Source of the DNA: Diaphorobacter caeni
GTDB taxonomy: Bacteria > Pseudomonadota > Gammaproteobacteria > Burkholderiales > Burkholderiaceae_C
NCBI RefSeq assembly: GCF_015354245.1
Contig: NZ_JADKYZ010000004.1
Span: 248,001 to 312,000, forward strand
Length of the DNA stretch: 64,000 nucleotides
Reading direction: 5' to 3'
Under the pieces are notes generated by a model. The model was given only the letters and a program-made list of their open reading frames with translations. It did not search any database and was not told the DNA's origin. Below, piece after piece: positions 9,484 to 18,552 of the stretch. Both the position numbers and the translations under genes were made by a program. Position 1 is the first letter of the stretch, and every line of letters begins with the position of its first letter.

Positions 9484-10452
9484 TCAGTCCGCCTTCAAAC
9501 CCGCGCTCTTGATGACGGGTGCCCACTTGGTGCGCTCGGAGCGGGCGAAATTCGCCAGATCGCCTGGCGCACCGCCTGCAGGGTCGAAGCCCAGCTCCAG
9601 CAGACGCTGACGGGTCTCGGGCCGCGCCAGCGCCTTGTTCATCGCCGCGTTGACGGTGGCGATCACCTGAGCCGGCGTGCCGCGCGGCGCGTAGAGCGCG
9701 TTCCACGCAATCACCTCGTAGCCGGGGTAGCCCTGCTCGGCGACCGTCTTCACGCCGGGCGCAAGGCCGCTGGCCTTCTCGGAGGTGACCGCAATCGCGC
9801 GCACCTTGCCCGACGCGAGATGCGCCTTGAGCGCGGTCGGCGTATCCACCACCACCGGCAACTGGCCGCCGAGCAGATCGGTCATCGCATTGCCCGAGCC
9901 CTTGTAGGGCACGCCGAACAGCGGAAACTGCGAGCGTTCCTTGAGCAGCTCCACCACCAGCCGCGCCGTGGTGCTGGGCATGGCGATGTCCGCCGAGCGC
10001 GGATCGACGCGCGCCTTCTCCAGCAACTGCGACAGCGACGTGTAGGGCGTGCTCGCGTTCACCGCGACGATCATCGGAAACGTACCGACGAGTCCGATCG
10101 GCTCGAAATCCCGTTCCGCCTCGAACGGCACCTTGGCGTACAGGAACGCGTTGAGCGCGTGCGTCGCGTTGGTGCCCATGGTCAGCGTGTAGCCGTCGGG
10201 CGCGGCCAGCGCCGTCATTTCCGTGCCGAGATTGCCCCCCGCCCCCGGCTTGTTTTCCACCACGATGGGCTGGCCCAGATCCTTGCCCATCTGGTCGGCC
10301 AGATACCGCGTGGCGATGTCCGTTCCCTGCCCTGCGGCGTAGGCCACGACGATGCGGATCGGCTTGCTCGGATAGGGCTGCTGCGCATGCACCGCGCCGC
10401 CTGCCGCCGCACCCAGCAGCACCACCCCCAGATAGATTGAACGAATGCGCAT
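9484..10452 (-). CDS. Bug/TctC-type substrate-binding protein, last gene of the CoA-ligase operon
   Basis: A 322-residue secreted binding protein with a short signal peptide ending GAVHAQ-QPYP at about residue 24. Bug hallmarks are IRIVVAYAAGQGTDIATRY, VVENKPGAGGNLGTEM, PDGYTLTMGTNATHA and GVPYKGSGNAMTDL. An AAGGAG lies 11 bases before the start. It is 33 bp behind the CoA-transferase gene on the same strand, so it most likely captures the acid that the ligase, hydratase and CoA-transferase of this operon process. No membrane component is nearby. Confidence 0.93.
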   Translation of the reverse strand: MRIRSIYLGVVLLGAAAGGAVHAQQPYPSKPIRIVVAYAAGQGTDIATRYLADQMGKDLGQPIVVENKPGAGGNLGTEMTALAAPDGYTLTMGTNATHALNAFLYAKVPFEAERDFEPIGLVGTFPMIVAVNASTPYTSLSQLLEKARVDPRSADIAMPSTTARLVVELLKERSQFPLFGVPYKGSGNAMTDLLGGQLPVVVDTPTALKAHLASGKVRAIAVTSEKASGLAPGVKTVAEQGYPGYEVIAWNALYAPRGTPAQVIATVNAAMNKALARPETRQRLLELGFDPAGGAPGDLANFARSERTKWAPVIKSAGLKAD

Positions 10453-10485
10453 GATCCTTGTCTCCTTGCATGATGCGGGCCTGGT

Positions 10486-11742
10486 TCAGCCCACTTTTTC
10501 TATACTTTCGGAAATCACGTACTCACCCGCTGGCCGCATGACGGCTCCCGCTTCGTACAGCCTTTGTCGCTGTCCCCCATCAAACCCCAGACCCCGCAGA
10601 ACCTCCTCCGCATCCTGCGCGAAATGGGGCGGCGCGTGGCCCGGCTCACCCGGCGTCCCGCACATCACCATCGGCGAACGGACCCCCTGATAGGCGCCGC
10701 GCCGCACGACCAGTTCCCGGTGCTCGCTGTGCGCATGGGTGAGCGCCTGCGGCACGGAATTCAAAGCGCCCGCCGGCACGCCCAGCTTCATCAGGTCCTC
10801 GCACAGCGCGCCGCATTCGCGGTCCGCGATGGCCTCCTCGATGGCCACCTTGAGCTCCGCGCGATGGGCCAGCCGCCCGCCGTTGCTCGCAAAGCGTCCG
10901 TCGTGCGGCAGCCCCGGAAGGCCGATGTGCTGACTGAGCTTGCGGAACTGCGGATCGTTGAGCACGCCGATGAACAGCTCGCCATCTCGCGCACGGAACT
11001 TGTCGTACGGCGCGATGTTGGGATGTGCGCTGCCCAGCAGGCTCGGGCTGCTGCCCGAGGCAAACCAGTTGGACGCATGCGGCAGCAGCAGACTCAACGC
11101 CGTGTCATACAACGTGGCCTCCACACGCTGCCCCTCTCCCGTGCGATGACGCGCACACAAGGCCATCAGAATCGCGGAGAGTGCCACGTAGCCCGTCAAG
11201 TGATCAATCACTGGCACGCCGATGCGCGTGGCTCCCGAGCTGGCGTCGCCGTTCACGCTCATCACGCCGCACATCGCCTGGAGCACCGCGTCATATCCGG
11301 GCAGACCGCCGAGCGGGCCGTCTGCGCCAAATCCGGAAATGCTGCAGTACACCAGCCGTGGGTAGCGCGTGGCGAGCACGTCATCGAACCCGAGGCCCCA
11401 GCGTTCCATCGTGCCCGGCAGAAAGTTCTCCACCAGCACGTCGGCGTCGGCCAGCATGCGGTGCAGCACCTCCTGCGCGTCGGGCATCGAGAGATCGAGA
11501 CTGATCGCCCGCTTGCCCCGGTTGAGCGCCGCGAAATACGCCGCCTGCCCCGCCGCATCGAACGGCGGACCCAGCTTGCGCGTCTCGTCGCCCGAAGGCG
11601 GCTCGACCTTGATGACCTCCGCGCCCTGATCGGCGAGGATCTGCGTGCACAGCGGACCGGCCAGCACGCGCGTGAGGTCCACCACCCTCATTCCCGCGAG
11701 GGCTCCTTTGGCTCCTTTGGTTCCGCCAGCGCCGATGGCCAT
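10486..11742 (-). CDS. Class III (CaiB/BaiF) CoA-transferase
   Basis: A 418-residue CaiB/BaiF protein. The N-terminal LRVVDL-type strand reads MRVVDLTRVLAGP, followed by QGAEVIKVEPPSGDETR and ALNRGKRAISLDL. The catalytic Asp is in GGLPGYDAVLQAMCG, matching the Asp that forms the acyl-aspartyl anhydride in formyl-CoA transferase. It moves CoA between carboxylic acids. The chosen start leaves a Gly/Ala/Lys-rich lead of 17 residues; an internal ATG at 11691 with AAAGGAG upstream is an alternative. It lies 6 bp behind the MaoC-like gene, so the two are translated from one message. Confidence 0.92.
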   Translation of the reverse strand: MAIGAGGTKGAKGALAGMRVVDLTRVLAGPLCTQILADQGAEVIKVEPPSGDETRKLGPPFDAAGQAAYFAALNRGKRAISLDLSMPDAQEVLHRMLADADVLVENFLPGTMERWGLGFDDVLATRYPRLVYCSISGFGADGPLGGLPGYDAVLQAMCGVMSVNGDASSGATRIGVPVIDHLTGYVALSAILMALCARHRTGEGQRVEATLYDTALSLLLPHASNWFASGSSPSLLGSAHPNIAPYDKFRARDGELFIGVLNDPQFRKLSQHIGLPGLPHDGRFASNGGRLAHRAELKVAIEEAIADRECGALCEDLMKLGVPAGALNSVPQALTHAHSEHRELVVRRGAYQGVRSPMVMCGTPGEPGHAPPHFAQDAEEVLRGLGFDGGQRQRLYEAGAVMRPAGEYVISESIEKVG

Positions 11743-11748
11743 GGTGCG

Positions 11749-12894
11749 TTATCCCTTGCTGGGCAGAATCACCACGCCACTGCCGACCACCGACAGCTCG
11801 CCGTCCTGGTTGGACGCGGACTGCTCGATCTCGACCATGTGCTTGCCGTTCTCGACGAACTTGCGCGTGACCTTGCCTTTGATGAACAGCATGTCGCCCT
11901 CGGGGTTGTGGCGGCGGATCTTGCAGCTGGCCTTGTGCAGGAAACCCGTGTCGCCCATCCAGTTGGTGAGATGGTGGGTCAGCCACGAGGTGCGCTCCGG
12001 GCCGTAGTCATACGCGCCGGGCGCGCCCACTTCGAGCGCGAAGTCCTCTTCCCAGTGCACGCGCTCGGGCACGTCGGGAATGCCGAAGCGGTTCTTGATG
12101 CCCACGCCGGGGTGTGCGTCGATGAGCTGCCAGGCGAGCTTGTTCGCGCGGATGTAGAGACCACCCCAGCCCTGCGCATAGGCGATGAAGCCGGTGACCG
12201 TCATCGGGCCCTTGAACATGGTGGGCAGCTCCTGACCGACCTGCACGTCTTCCCAGTAGCGCGGAATGGCACCGCGCACCTCCTCGTTGCGGTACAGCTT
12301 GTAGGCCTCGCCCAGCTCCTCGTCGGTATAGCGGCGCGGCTCGCGGGCGCGCACCTCCGCATACTTCGTGCCCTGTTCGCGCGCATGGTCACGCTCGGTG
12401 CGGAAGCACCAGCTGTCGCACTCGGAGACCTTGTCACCCTGCTGGTTGTAGAAGTCCACGTGGTAGATCTGCTGGATCGCGCGGCCCGCAAAGCGCGTCT
12501 GGTGTTCGATGAGGTCCTTGAGATGCGCCTCGGTCGAGATCTCGTCGTTGCGGCGCACCGGCTTGTGCCAGGTCCAGTCCGAGCCCGACCACATCGCGTG
12601 CACGCCCGGCAGGCCGCCCACATAGCCCGACACGATGCGGCTGGTGGAGAACAGAAAGCTCGGCAGCGCGACGATGCCGCCGTAGTGCGACTTGGCCGCG
12701 TAGTCCGGGTCGCACCACAGCGGGTTGTCATCGCCGATGCCGTGCGCGTAGTGACGGATGTTGTCGCGCGTGGCCTCGTGGCACCAGGGCTCCGCGGTCT
12801 GGCCGATCTTCACGCCGATGCGCTTGCGCAGGTCATCGAGACCCTCGTCGGTGATCTTGGGAAAGCTGCGTTGTTGGTGAACCTTGTCAAGCAT
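11749..12894 (-). CDS. Tandem hotdog MaoC-like acyl-CoA hydratase/dehydratase
   Basis: A 381-residue protein made of two hotdog regions. The N-terminal one (residues ~20-170) includes AHGIGDDNPLWCDPDYA, the hydratase-2 type active-site helix. The C-terminal one (~210-375) includes TVTGFIAYAQGWGG and the strand segment FIKGKVTRKF. The frame is open further upstream, but ATG 12894 has AAGGAGACAGAC in front of it and starts the homologous domain. The fold suggests reversible hydration of an enoyl-CoA. The length (double the single MaoC domain) suggests one domain is catalytic and the other structural. It sits between the CoA-ligase and CoA-transferase genes. Confidence 0.82.
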   Translation of the reverse strand: MLDKVHQQRSFPKITDEGLDDLRKRIGVKIGQTAEPWCHEATRDNIRHYAHGIGDDNPLWCDPDYAAKSHYGGIVALPSFLFSTSRIVSGYVGGLPGVHAMWSGSDWTWHKPVRRNDEISTEAHLKDLIEHQTRFAGRAIQQIYHVDFYNQQGDKVSECDSWCFRTERDHAREQGTKYAEVRAREPRRYTDEELGEAYKLYRNEEVRGAIPRYWEDVQVGQELPTMFKGPMTVTGFIAYAQGWGGLYIRANKLAWQLIDAHPGVGIKNRFGIPDVPERVHWEEDFALEVGAPGAYDYGPERTSWLTHHLTNWMGDTGFLHKASCKIRRHNPEGDMLFIKGKVTRKFVENGKHMVEIEQSASNQDGELSVVGSGVVILPSKG

Positions 12895-12983
12895 GTCTGT
12901 CTCCTTGTGAAATGGAATCGGCGTGATGAAGAAAATGAAAAAATGAAGCTCTCGGGAAAATGTGGCAATAAGGGAGGCGAAAC

Positions 12984-14549
12984 TCAGGCCACGATCTGCT
13001 CGGCCGCTGCCGCTGCGCGCTCCCGTTCGCGCAGCACTTTTCTGTGCACCTTTCCGGCAGGCGTCTTGGGCAGCTCGGAGACCACCGCGACATGGCGCGG
13101 GTATTCGTGCTGACTGAGCTTGGCGCGCACGAGGTCCTGCACCTCCTGCACGAAGGCGTCGCTGCGTTCCCGGCCGCTCACGAGAAACGCCTTGACGACC
13201 TGGCCGCGCAACTCGTCGGGCACGCCGATCACGGCGGCCTCCTGCACGTCGGCATGCATGAGCAGCACGTTCTCGATCTCGACCGCGCTCATGGTCCAGC
13301 CGGCGGAGATGATCACGTCGTCCGCGCGGCCCGCGTGATAGAAGTAGCCGTCCGCATCGGTGCGGCCCAGATCCTTGGTGGGAATCCACTCGCCCTTGCG
13401 CAGCACCATGAGCTGGCCGGTCTCGCCGGGCGGGCAGATGCGGCCTTCGGCGTCGTGCACTTCGACGCGCGTTCCCGGCACCGCCTTGCCGAGCGAGCCG
13501 CGCTTGACCGGGAAATCCGGAGCGCCCGGATAGCTCGCCAGCACCACGCCGATCTCGGTCGTGCCGTACATGCTGCAGACTTCAAGCCCGAAGACCTGCT
13601 TCACATAGTCGGCCGTGTCGTCATCGATGGGCTCGCCGGTGAACGACAGCTTGTTGAACGCATAGCCATGCTCGGTCGCCTTGCCGCAGTTCTTCATCAT
13701 GCGGTAGTGCGTGGCCGCCGCCGACATGTTGGTGAAGCGGTTCTCCGACAAGGCCCTGAGCAGCCGCTCCGCATTGAAGCGCCCGCTGTACGCACCCACT
13801 GTCAGCCCCAGCGCGAGCGGTGCGAGCGTGCCGTGCCACAGTCCATGGCCCCATGCGGGTGACGATGGGCAGAAGAAGCGGTCGCCCGGACGCAGGCCGG
13901 TGCCGTAGAGCGCCGCCACCATCAGCGTGACCACCGCGCGATGCGTGTGGCGCACGGCCTCGGGCAGTTCGCGCGTCGTGCCCGATGTGTACTGAAACAC
14001 CGCCAGATCGTCGGCGCGTGACTGCGATGCAAACTGCGCCGGATGGCTCTGCAGGCTCTGGTGAAACGCCGCGTCGTAGATCAGCACCGGCACGCCGGCG
14101 GCATCGGCCACGTCCTGCTTCTGCGCGTTGGTCACCAGCAGGGCGGGCTTGCAATCGTCGACACGCAGCCGAACGCCGTCCGGGCCGAACAGCGTGAAGA
14201 GCGGCACCACGATCGCGCCCCGCTTGATCACGCCAAACATCGCGGTGTAGAACGCCCGCGAGGGCTCGAGCATGATGGCCACGCGCTCGCCCGGCTGCAC
14301 GCCCCGCGCCGCGAGCCAGTTCGCGAAGCGCCCTGAATCGGCCGACAGCTCGTCGAAGGTGATGACCTCGTCCTCACCCGACGCATGCGCCACGATCAAC
14401 GCATCCCGACCCTGGCCCGCATGGCGGTCCACGCACTCATGCGCGATGTTGAACGACGCGCGGTCACCATCAAACAGCTCCCACAGTTTCTCGCCCGAGA
14501 ACTGCTGCTGCGCATCCGCATAACTGACGAAATCCACAAGACGTTTCAT
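12984..14549 (-). CDS. AMP-forming acyl-CoA ligase with atypical P-loop
   Basis: A 521-residue ANL-superfamily ligase. ATG 14549 (MKRLVDFVSY) has AAGGGG upstream; a start 30 bases earlier is less likely. Motifs in order are YTSGTTRELPEAV (A3 loop), MYGTTEIGV (A5), DLGRTDADGYFYHAGRADD (A7/A8) and PKTPAGKVHRKVLRER (A10, catalytic Lys). The A3 loop departs from the usual TSGTTGxPKG: the Gly is Arg and the Pro-Lys is Leu-Pro. That marks an unusual subgroup, but the Lys of A10 is intact, so activity is expected. It is the first gene of the minus-strand operon and would activate an acid taken up via the operon's Bug protein. The arrangement resembles benzoate- or acetate-type ligases; the substrate is not readable. 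Confidence 0.9.
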   Translation of the reverse strand: MKRLVDFVSYADAQQQFSGEKLWELFDGDRASFNIAHECVDRHAGQGRDALIVAHASGEDEVITFDELSADSGRFANWLAARGVQPGERVAIMLEPSRAFYTAMFGVIKRGAIVVPLFTLFGPDGVRLRVDDCKPALLVTNAQKQDVADAAGVPVLIYDAAFHQSLQSHPAQFASQSRADDLAVFQYTSGTTRELPEAVRHTHRAVVTLMVAALYGTGLRPGDRFFCPSSPAWGHGLWHGTLAPLALGLTVGAYSGRFNAERLLRALSENRFTNMSAAATHYRMMKNCGKATEHGYAFNKLSFTGEPIDDDTADYVKQVFGLEVCSMYGTTEIGVVLASYPGAPDFPVKRGSLGKAVPGTRVEVHDAEGRICPPGETGQLMVLRKGEWIPTKDLGRTDADGYFYHAGRADDVIISAGWTMSAVEIENVLLMHADVQEAAVIGVPDELRGQVVKAFLVSGRERSDAFVQEVQDLVRAKLSQHEYPRHVAVVSELPKTPAGKVHRKVLRERERAAAAAEQIVA

Positions 14550-14621
14550 GTCCGTTGTCCCCTTCGCTTTTTCGTGCATTCAGTTTCGGCATTATTTTTT
14601 CTTTTGTCAAATGCTTTCTAA

Positions 14622-14639
14622 TTTTGTATATAGACAAAA
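14622..14639. promoter_or_regulatory. Candidate operator in the promoter region of the CoA-ligase operon
   Basis: TTTTGTATATAGACAAAA is a perfect 6-bp inverted repeat around a 6-base centre in an AT-rich island between the divergent ligase and tcuA operons. It begins 73 bases upstream of the ligase ATG. Its TTGT...ACAA shape fits operators of GntR- or IclR-type dimers. A second TTTTGTCAAA half-site pair is seen 20 bases closer to the ligase gene. Confidence 0.45.
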
Positions 14640-14729
14640 CAAAGTTGGCTTTCAAGGATGCACTGCAACAAAAAAGCAGAACAAAAACAGCGGACTACGC
14701 AGCGAACACCGCCACTCGATCCACCCCCA

Positions 14730-14863
14730 CAACGCCAAGACAGCCCCTCAGGCTAGGCGTGAAGCCGCAGATCAGTACGCCTGTACGGCAAGGCTTCGAC
14801 AACGACGCATGAGGGGCTGTCTTGGCGCCTCCGAACGACCAGCCAGTGAAGCCGCCAGGCTTC
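14730..14863 (+). repeat. Structured intergenic element, copy 1 (candidate structured RNA or REP-like repeat)
   Basis: An 18-bp perfect stem (14733-14750 with 14810-14827) encloses conserved single-stranded blocks GGCTAGGCGT, GCAGATCAGTAC, GTACGGCAAG and CAACGACGCATGA. It also encloses an inner stem GAAGCC/GGCTTC and a GTAC/GTAC tip. A second hairpin (14848-14863, GAAGCC-GCCA-GGCTTC) follows. A second copy lies at 32908-33040 with the same single-stranded blocks but a different inner stem that still pairs. It ends 195 bases before tcuA; the rest of the 14550-15057 gap shows only an operator-like palindrome and AT-rich promoter-like sequence. Confidence 0.7.
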
Positions 14864-15057
14864 ATAAAACCAAAAAATAGAAAACGAACAAAACCCATCA
14901 CGATTCGTGAAGTGGCCTTGCAGGAAGTGGACTTGGCACGGGTGGAGAGAACTCCCAGAATTCAAGTGAACAAAAATCACCCCACGAGGTCCGCCGTGCT
15001 GCAGAGCAAACACCGAACCCCTTCCTTTGCGCGAACCCGCCTGTGCGGCCAACCCAC

Positions 15058-16509
15058 ATGAGCGGCGCAACCCCATCCTTCGACACCGACGTCCTGGTGA
15101 TCGGCGGCGGCAACGCCGCTTTGTGCGCGGCCATCATGGCCGCCGAGGCCGGCTCACGCGTCACGCTGCTCGAGTCCGCGCCGCGCGCTTGGCGCGGCGG
15201 CAATTCGGGCCACACGCGCAACCTGCGCTGCATGCACGACGCCCCGCAGGACGTGCTGGTCGAGGCCTATCCCGAAGAAGAGTTCTGGCAGGACCTGCTG
15301 AAGGTGACCGGCGGCATTACCAACGAGCACCTCGCGCGCATGGTGATCCGTGCGTCCAGCACCTGCCGCAACTGGATGCGCAAGCACGGCGTGATCTTCC
15401 AGCCGCCGCTCTCCGGCGCGCTGCACGTGGCGCGCACCAATGCGTTCTTCATGGGCGGCGGCACGGCGCTCGTCAACGCGTATTTCCGCAGCGCTGAAAA
15501 GCTCGGTGTGCAGATCCACTACGAGACTCCCGTGGACCGCCTCGAGATCGACGAGCACGGCACCTTCCAGGCCGCTCTCACCACCAATGGCAAGCGCTTC
15601 ACGGCCAAGAGCTGCGTGCTCGCGGCGGGTGGTTTCGAATCCAACCGCGAATGGCTGCGCGAGGCTTGGGGCCAGAACGAGCGCGGCGAATGGCCGTCGG
15701 ACAACTTCCTGATCCGCGGCACCGCATTCAACAAGGGCGTGCTGCTCAAGCACATGCTCGACGAACACAAGGCCGACGGCATCGGCGATCCCACGCAGGC
15801 GCACATGGTGGCCATCGACGCGCGCGCGCCGCTCTACGACGGCGGCATCTGCACGCGCATCGACTGCGTTTCGCTTGGCGTGGTGGTCAACCGCGAGGCC
15901 AAGCGCTTCTACGATGAAGGCGAAGATTTCTGGCCCAAGCGCTACGCCATCTGGGGCCGCCTCGTCGCCATGCAGCCGGGCCAGATCGCCTACTCCATCA
16001 TCGACTCCAAGGCCATCGGCCGCTTCATGCCGCCGGTGTTTCCCGGCGTGAAGGCGAACTCGCTCGAAGAGCTCGCGGACAAGCTCGAACTCGACCGCGC
16101 AACCTTCATGCAGTCGCTCACCGAGTACAACGACAACTGCCACGTCGGCCACTTCGACCACACGGCGCTCGACGACTGCCACACCGAAGGCATCACCCCC
16201 GCCAAGACGCACTGGGCGCGCCCCATCGACACCGCACCGTTCTACGGCTATGCGCTGCGCCCCGGCGTGACCTTCACCTATCTGGGCCTGAAGGTGGACG
16301 ACACCTCGGCCGTGCGCTTCAACGACCGCGCAAGCCGCAACCTGTTCGTGGCCGGCGAGATGATGGCTGGCAACGTGCTCGGCAAGGGCTACACCGCCGG
16401 TGTCGGCATGTCCATCGGCACGGCCTTCGGCCGCATCGCCGGACGCAACGCGGCTCTGGCCGCTCAGGGCAAGCCTGCCGTTGCAGGCGCCGTGAAAGAC
16501 GAAGCATAA
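15058..16509 (+). CDS. tcuA: FAD-dependent tricarballylate dehydrogenase (TcuA-like)
   Basis: A 483-residue flavoprotein of the fumarate reductase/succinate dehydrogenase flavoprotein superfamily. The N-terminal FAD loop is VLVIGGGNAALCAAIMA (about residues 12-28), with LLESAPRAWRGGNSGHTRN as the TcuA-type second FAD contact. The C-terminal FAD segment is NLFVAGEMMAGNVLGKGY. TcuA oxidises tricarballylate to cis-aconitate and passes electrons to TcuB. The next gene, 13 bp downstream, is a clear tcuB, which fixes the assignment. A GTG at 15043 is an alternative start, but ATG 15058 gives the normal N-terminus. No strong ribosome-binding site is visible. The usual third gene, the tcuC transporter, is absent. 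Confidence 0.9.
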   Translation: MSGATPSFDTDVLVIGGGNAALCAAIMAAEAGSRVTLLESAPRAWRGGNSGHTRNLRCMHDAPQDVLVEAYPEEEFWQDLLKVTGGITNEHLARMVIRASSTCRNWMRKHGVIFQPPLSGALHVARTNAFFMGGGTALVNAYFRSAEKLGVQIHYETPVDRLEIDEHGTFQAALTTNGKRFTAKSCVLAAGGFESNREWLREAWGQNERGEWPSDNFLIRGTAFNKGVLLKHMLDEHKADGIGDPTQAHMVAIDARAPLYDGGICTRIDCVSLGVVVNREAKRFYDEGEDFWPKRYAIWGRLVAMQPGQIAYSIIDSKAIGRFMPPVFPGVKANSLEELADKLELDRATFMQSLTEYNDNCHVGHFDHTALDDCHTEGITPAKTHWARPIDTAPFYGYALRPGVTFTYLGLKVDDTSAVRFNDRASRNLFVAGEMMAGNVLGKGYTAGVGMSIGTAFGRIAGRNAALAAQGKPAVAGAVKDEA

Positions 16510-16522
16510 GAGGCCCTGAAAA

Positions 16523-17707
16523 ATGCAAACCCTGCAAGCCCTGACCGAAGACGCAAAGGCCCTCGCCCAAGGCCACATCGTGCCCATGACCGCCGCCGAA
16601 GAAGAAGTGGCGCGCGTCATGCAGATCTGCAACGCCTGCCGCTACTGCGAAGGTTTCTGCGCGGTGTTTCCCGCGATGACGCGCCGCCTCGAATTTCCGA
16701 AGGCCGACGTGAACTTTCTGGCCAACCTGTGCCACAACTGCGGCGCCTGCCTGCATGCCTGCCAGTACGCGCCGCCGCACGAATTCGCGCTCAACGTGCC
16801 CAAGGCCATGGCCGAGGTGCGCGGCGAAACCTACACCAACTACGCCTGGCCTCCAGCGCTTGGCAAGCTCTACAAGAACAACGGTCTCACGCTGTCCATC
16901 GCGCTGGTGATCGGCCTCGCGCTGTTCCTCATCATCGCCGTGGCGCTGCATGGCGGCATCGGCGCGCTGTGGAGCCGCGAGACCGCGGGCAACTTCTACA
17001 ACCTGTTCCCGCACAACCTGCTGGTGAGCCTGTTCGCGCCGGTGTTCCTGTTCGTGGTGTTCGCGCTCTTCATGGGCGTGCGCAACTTCTGGAAGCAGAT
17101 CAAGCCCGTCACCAGCGGAGCCGACGTGAGCGCCCCCGCCGCCGCTGAAGCCACGCATGACGTGCTGCGCATGAAGTACCTGGACGGCGGCGCCGGACAG
17201 GGCTGCCCCAACGAGGACGATGCCTACACGCTCGCGCGTCGCCGCATGCACCACTTCACGTTCTACGGCTTCATGCTGTGCTTCGCGGCCACCGCGCTCG
17301 GCACGATCTATCACTACGTCTTCGGCCTCGCCGCGCCCTACGAACTGCCCAGCCTGCCCAAGGTCCTCGGCGCGCTCGGCGGCGTGAGCCTGCTGATCGG
17401 CACCAGCGGCCTGTGGCATCTGAACCGCAGACGTGATCCCGAACACGGCGACCTCAAGCAAAAGCCCATGGACCTCGGCTTCATCGCGCTGCTGTTCCTC
17501 GTCTCGCTCACCGGCCTCGCGCTCTGGCTGCTGCGCGGCACGCCCGCCATGGCCCTGCTGCTGTGCGCCCACCTCGGCGCGGTGATGGGCCTGTTCCTCA
17601 CCCTGCCCTACGGCAAGTTCGCGCACGGCATCTTCCGCACCGCATCGCTGCTGCGCCACGCAACGGAAAAGCGCCAGCCGAATCCCATCGGGCTCGGTGC
17701 GGACTGA
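16523..17707 (+). CDS. tcuB: Tricarballylate utilisation Fe-S membrane protein (TcuB-like)
   Basis: A 394-residue protein with two [4Fe-4S] motifs at the N-terminus: Cys36/39/42/46 ([11 protein letters not shown]) and Cys70/73/76/80 ([11 protein letters not shown]). About six hydrophobic segments follow (for example [20 protein letters not shown] and [17 protein letters not shown]), with His residues in the membrane part that could bind heme. TcuB reoxidises the flavin of TcuA and feeds electrons into the quinone pool. Length and domain order match the CitB/TcuB family. It directly follows tcuA and is 47 bp before the aldolase gene. Confidence 0.92.
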   Translation: MQTLQALTEDAKALAQGHIVPMTAAEEEVARVMQICNACRYCEGFCAVFPAMTRRLEFPKADVNFLANLCHNCGACLHACQYAPPHEFALNVPKAMAEVRGETYTNYAWPPALGKLYKNNGLTLSIALVIGLALFLIIAVALHGGIGALWSRETAGNFYNLFPHNLLVSLFAPVFLFVVFALFMGVRNFWKQIKPVTSGADVSAPAAAEATHDVLRMKYLDGGAGQGCPNEDDAYTLARRRMHHFTFYGFMLCFAATALGTIYHYVFGLAAPYELPSLPKVLGALGGVSLLIGTSGLWHLNRRRDPEHGDLKQKPMDLGFIALLFLVSLTGLALWLLRGTPAMALLLCAHLGAVMGLFLTLPYGKFAHGIFRTASLLRHATEKRQPNPIGLGAD

Positions 17708-17754
17708 TCGAAGCGACGCCATCTCAATACATCATTCAAACGGAGACAGGGACC

Positions 17755-18552
17755 ATGACAACCACAGACACCAGCCACGAACTGCACATCTCCTCGATGC
17801 GGGACAAGTGCTCCGACGCCGAATGGCAGGCCCGCATCGATCTCGCAGCCTGCTACCGGCTCGTGAACCTCTACGGCATGTCGGACATGATGGCCAACCA
17901 CATCTCCTCGCGCGTGCCGGATGAGGACGGCGCGTTCCTCATCAACGCCTACGGCATGATGTACGAGGAGATCACCGCATCCAGTCTCATCAAGGTGAGC
18001 CACGACGGCACCATCCTCTCCAAGCCCGACTTCGGGCCACTGAACTACGGCATCAACAAGGCCGGCTACGTGATCCACAGCGCCGTCCACGAGGCCCGCC
18101 CCGAAGTGGCCTGCGTGATCCACACGCACAGCTGGGCATCGATGGCGGTGTCCGCGCTCGAATGCGGCCTGCTGCCGATCACGCAGACCGCGATGCGCTT
18201 TCTCAAGATCGGCTACCACGACTATCAGGGCGTGGTGCTCGACACGGCCGAGCAGGAATCGCTGATCAAGGACCTCGGCGATGGCGAGGCGCTCATCTTC
18301 CGCAACCACGGCGCGCTGACCGTCGGCCGCACGGTGGGCGAGGCCTTCAACTGGATGCACCGCCTCGAGCTCGCCTGCCGCTCGCAGATCGCCGCGATGT
18401 CGTGCAACTCGCCGCTCTCGAAGGTCTCCGATCAGGTGCTCGAGGAAACCTGGAACAACTACCAGCCAGGCACGCGCCGCCCCTACGGCCAGATGGAGTG
18501 GCCCGCGCTGCTGCGCAAGCTCGACCGGATCGACCCGAGCTACCGCACTTGA
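17755..18552 (+). CDS. Class II aldolase/adducin family protein
   Basis: A 265-residue class II aldolase/adducin-fold protein. ATG 17755 is preceded by GGAGACAGGG. The zinc ligands of the family are visible in CVIHTHSWASMAV (two His) and in IFRNHGALTVG (third His). The family uses Zn to stabilise an enediolate when cleaving or epimerising hydroxy-acid/aldol substrates, and includes decarboxylases. It lies in the tcu operon with Bug proteins and a hydroxyacid dehydrogenase, so it may cleave or decarboxylate a hydroxylated acid formed in this pathway. The specific reaction cannot be assigned. Confidence 0.88.
   Translation: MTTTDTSHELHISSMRDKCSDAEWQARIDLAACYRLVNLYGMSDMMANHISSRVPDEDGAFLINAYGMMYEEITASSLIKVSHDGTILSKPDFGPLNYGINKAGYVIHSAVHEARPEVACVIHTHSWASMAVSALECGLLPITQTAMRFLKIGYHDYQGVVLDTAEQESLIKDLGDGEALIFRNHGALTVGRTVGEAFNWMHRLELACRSQIAAMSCNSPLSKVSDQVLEETWNNYQPGTRRPYGQMEWPALLRKLDRIDPSYRT

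Noticed and set aside
10564-13113. An 849-codon plus-strand frame opposite the CoA-transferase and hydratase genes
   Set aside because: Same artefact: strongly biased composition, no motif, and complete overlap with two clearly homologous genes on the other strand.
14730-14863. Assigning the structured element to a known riboswitch (for example guanidine, glycine or cobalamin)
   Set aside because: None of the conserved cores I know (B12 box, tandem ACGR loops, glycine core) is present. The placement of copy 2 inside an operon also argues against a simple switch.
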